Part shown: positions 62,801-64,000 of the stretch, piece after piece
Layout of the letters: every line of letters starts with the position of its first letter
How positions within the stretch are numbered: the first letter of the stretch is position 1
Assembly: GCF_039555335.1 (NCBI RefSeq)
Contig: NC_092629.1
Coordinates: 33,435,796 to 33,499,795, forward strand
DNA from: Amphiura filiformis
Lineage: Eukaryota > Echinodermata > Ophiuroidea > Amphilepidida > Amphiuridae
DNA length: 64,000 nt
Direction of reading: 5' to 3'
Translations under genes and position numbers: made by a program
Notes under the pieces: generated by a model
What the model was told of the DNA's origin: nothing
The model's input: the letters and a program-made list of their open reading frames with translations, nothing else
Database searches by the model: none

Positions 62801-63334
62801 TCTCGGTTCATCAAAAGAAACCTGAGATATTATCCAAGCAATTTAAGATCAAAAGCTTTCCAGACACTGGTCCGTCCTCACTTAGAATATTGCTCAACAG
62901 TTTGGAATCCTCATACCAAAGAGTTGATTGATAAAATTGAAACCATCCAGAGAAGAGGAGCAAGATTCGTATTCAGTGATTACAGACGTACCAGCAGCGT
63001 TACCACCATGCTGGAGAAACTAGACTGGAAACCACTCCACCTGCGGAGGAAAGTCGCATGTGTCTCCATGTTCCACAAGATAGTCAACACTCAGGTAGCC
63101 ATCCCGGCACACGAATTCGTGCAGCCGGTCCAAACGCGCAAATCTTCACGCCCTGGCCACACTCAATCATACAGCAGACTAACTGATCAATACATGAACT
63201 CCTATTTCTCACTTACAACCAAGAGTTGGAACAACCTACCGCAACAAATAGTGGACATTAAACTAACTACACAATTCAAGACAGCCGTAGCTGAATTCAT
63301 CTACAGCCAGGAAGAAAGCACGCAACGAGATTAA
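59824..63334 (+). mobile_element. LINE B, nearly full-length CR1-group retrotransposon with a PHD finger
   Basis: ORF1-like part 59824-60180: YPCPLCTLACKYGQRCVQCD then SCDEWYHTECMNMD and YLWICHSCG, a C4HC3 PHD finger; PHD fingers are known from ORF1 of some CR1 LINEs. Endonuclease 60200-60850: VVNCQSS, WVRIQLIGCKSMLFGVFYQQ, CLGGDFNLPDIAWD, KPTRKKNILDLFLTSNPSL, PGISEHDGI. RT 61757-63330: LQPNKAVGPDGVSG, NYRPVSITSIPCKILEHIIH, MDFSKAFDSVPHNRLLLKM, SGVPQGTVLGPLLFLLFIND, FVDDC (catalytic box, usual A replaced by V), EYCSTVWNPHTKEL, LEKLDWKPLHLRRK, SWNNLPQQIV, stop at 63334. Faults: an in-frame stop near 60301, a MITE at 60856-61181, and frame shifts near 61260, 61530, 62010 and 62815. It is dead but recognisable from end to end. 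Confidence 0.92.
60856..61181. mobile_element. Inverted-repeat MITE inside LINE B
   Basis: AAGCCCAATCGCCATT pairs with AATGCCGATTGGGCTT, and CAGTTTTAGGACACTTTG with CAAAGTGTCCTAAAACTG. It separates the LINE endonuclease end (ISEHDGIPI) from the linker (LTKPKINKTKPRTIYQY). Confidence 0.75.
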
Positions 63335-63394
63335 AAAACCGAAAGCACCCCTCATCATCCTCTCGTCTGACCTCCGAAAGAGGTGTTGAGAGTA

Positions 63395-63910
63395 CCTATC
63401 AGATTCAGATTCAATCAATTCATCACCACAGTTTGAAATATCATCATTACAATTAGAAACATCATCAATATTATTAACACAATTGGCATTTACATCTTTA
63501 ACTTCAACATTATCAATCAATTCATTAGCAATACTGGCAATTAAAACCATTACACATGTCATCATTAGAAGACAAAACTTTACCATCTACAATAATAGAT
63601 GACGGGTTTGCAGATGATTTAGATGGAAGGATATCATTCAATGCTTTCCACAGTTTATTAGAATTTCCAGCACCTTGACTTACAGTATGATTTAAAATAC
63701 TGCTTTTTTAAAGATCTTAACATTGCAGTTACTTTATTACGGTAAGCCTTATATGCATCCCAGTCTGATTTTTCACCAGACCGTACAGCGTTTCGATGTA
63801 AAAAGTCACGTGTCGACATGTGCTTTATAATATTACTGTTAAGCCACTGCGAGGGAGTAGCTCGAACCCGCTTTCTTTGCCATGTGTTTGTCAACCTCAT
63901 TAAGGGGACT
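63395..63910 (-). mobile_element. LINE A, endonuclease-RT linker (right piece)
   Basis: Minus strand: RVRATPSQWLNSNIIKHMST, RDFLHRNAVRSGEKSDWDAY, KAYRNKVTAMLRSLKKQYFK, then, after a shift, KLWKALNDILPSKSSANPS. This linker is typical of L2/CR1-group LINEs. It leads into the segment GATATTTCAAACTGTGGTGA, which is where the left piece (55478-55948) takes over. Confidence 0.85.
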
Positions 63911-64000
63911 CGATCTTTTGTGCATAATTATAGAGGGCCAGGGGATTCACTCTATCATTAAAAAAATTATTTGAAGAAGTCAAAGAGCCCTAGGAATAAA
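63911..64000. other. Window end, unassigned
   Basis: Probably continues LINE A upstream but no motif is visible in 90 bp. Confidence 0.3.

Overview
The window looks like a piece of an animal nuclear genome, most likely a marine invertebrate and plausibly a deuterostome such as an echinoderm or hemichordate. The evidence is AT-rich DNA, GT-AG introns, three vertebrate-recognisable genes with long introns, and intergenic and intronic space packed with miniature inverted-repeat transposons (MITEs) and CR1/L2-like LINE fragments. The phylum is inferred, not proven. No rRNA, tRNA, CRISPR array, LTR retroelement or Polinton was recognised.

Three host genes can be read. (1) COA7, plus strand, 2601-4891: the last two coding exons of a Sel1-repeat mitochondrial assembly factor; its first exon should lie before the window. 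(2) NDUFA11, minus strand, 22800 down to 11529: four exons whose phases all agree, giving a complete 144-residue complex I subunit of the Tim17 fold. (3) SARAF, plus strand, 23492-33885: nine exons covering signal peptide, luminal Cys-rich domain, one membrane segment and a Gly/Tyr-rich tail ending GGTRRR. NDUFA11 and SARAF are divergent, with start codons 691 bp apart, so they probably share a bidirectional promoter (22801-23491). All three products act in mitochondria or the endoplasmic reticulum, but no joint pathway follows from that.

Most of the rest is mobile DNA. Several element borders can be fixed from target duplications: hAT-type MITEs with 8-bp duplications (5327-5786, 9170-9327, 16458-16775, 17152-17423, 21810-21984, 42253-44581), TTAA-flanked elements (2793-3364, 11147-11389, 11754-13919, 35308-35662, 40288-40662), and TAA/TTA-flanked Harbinger-type MITEs (3459-3835, 15941-16215, 47818-48068). 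A dispersed 'GGCTATTCC' foldback family has at least seven copies. At 42.2-44.9 kb three elements are nested; the innermost is a 2-kb Helentron-like element full of minisatellites.

From 49.5 kb to the end no host gene was recognised. This part is a stack of LINEs (49.5-53.0, 55.4-56.0, 59.8-63.9 kb) and a striking 3,595-bp element (55957-59551). Its long arms are arrays of a GC-rich ~37-bp half-unit, and it is bounded by a perfect 8-bp duplication whose empty site survives elsewhere in the window. This is the best candidate here for something undescribed.

The SARAF and NDUFA11 loci also show a recurring oddity: three separate partial tandem duplications of exon sequence (SARAF exon 3, SARAF membrane exon, NDUFA11 exon 2), two of which carry the splice donor with them.
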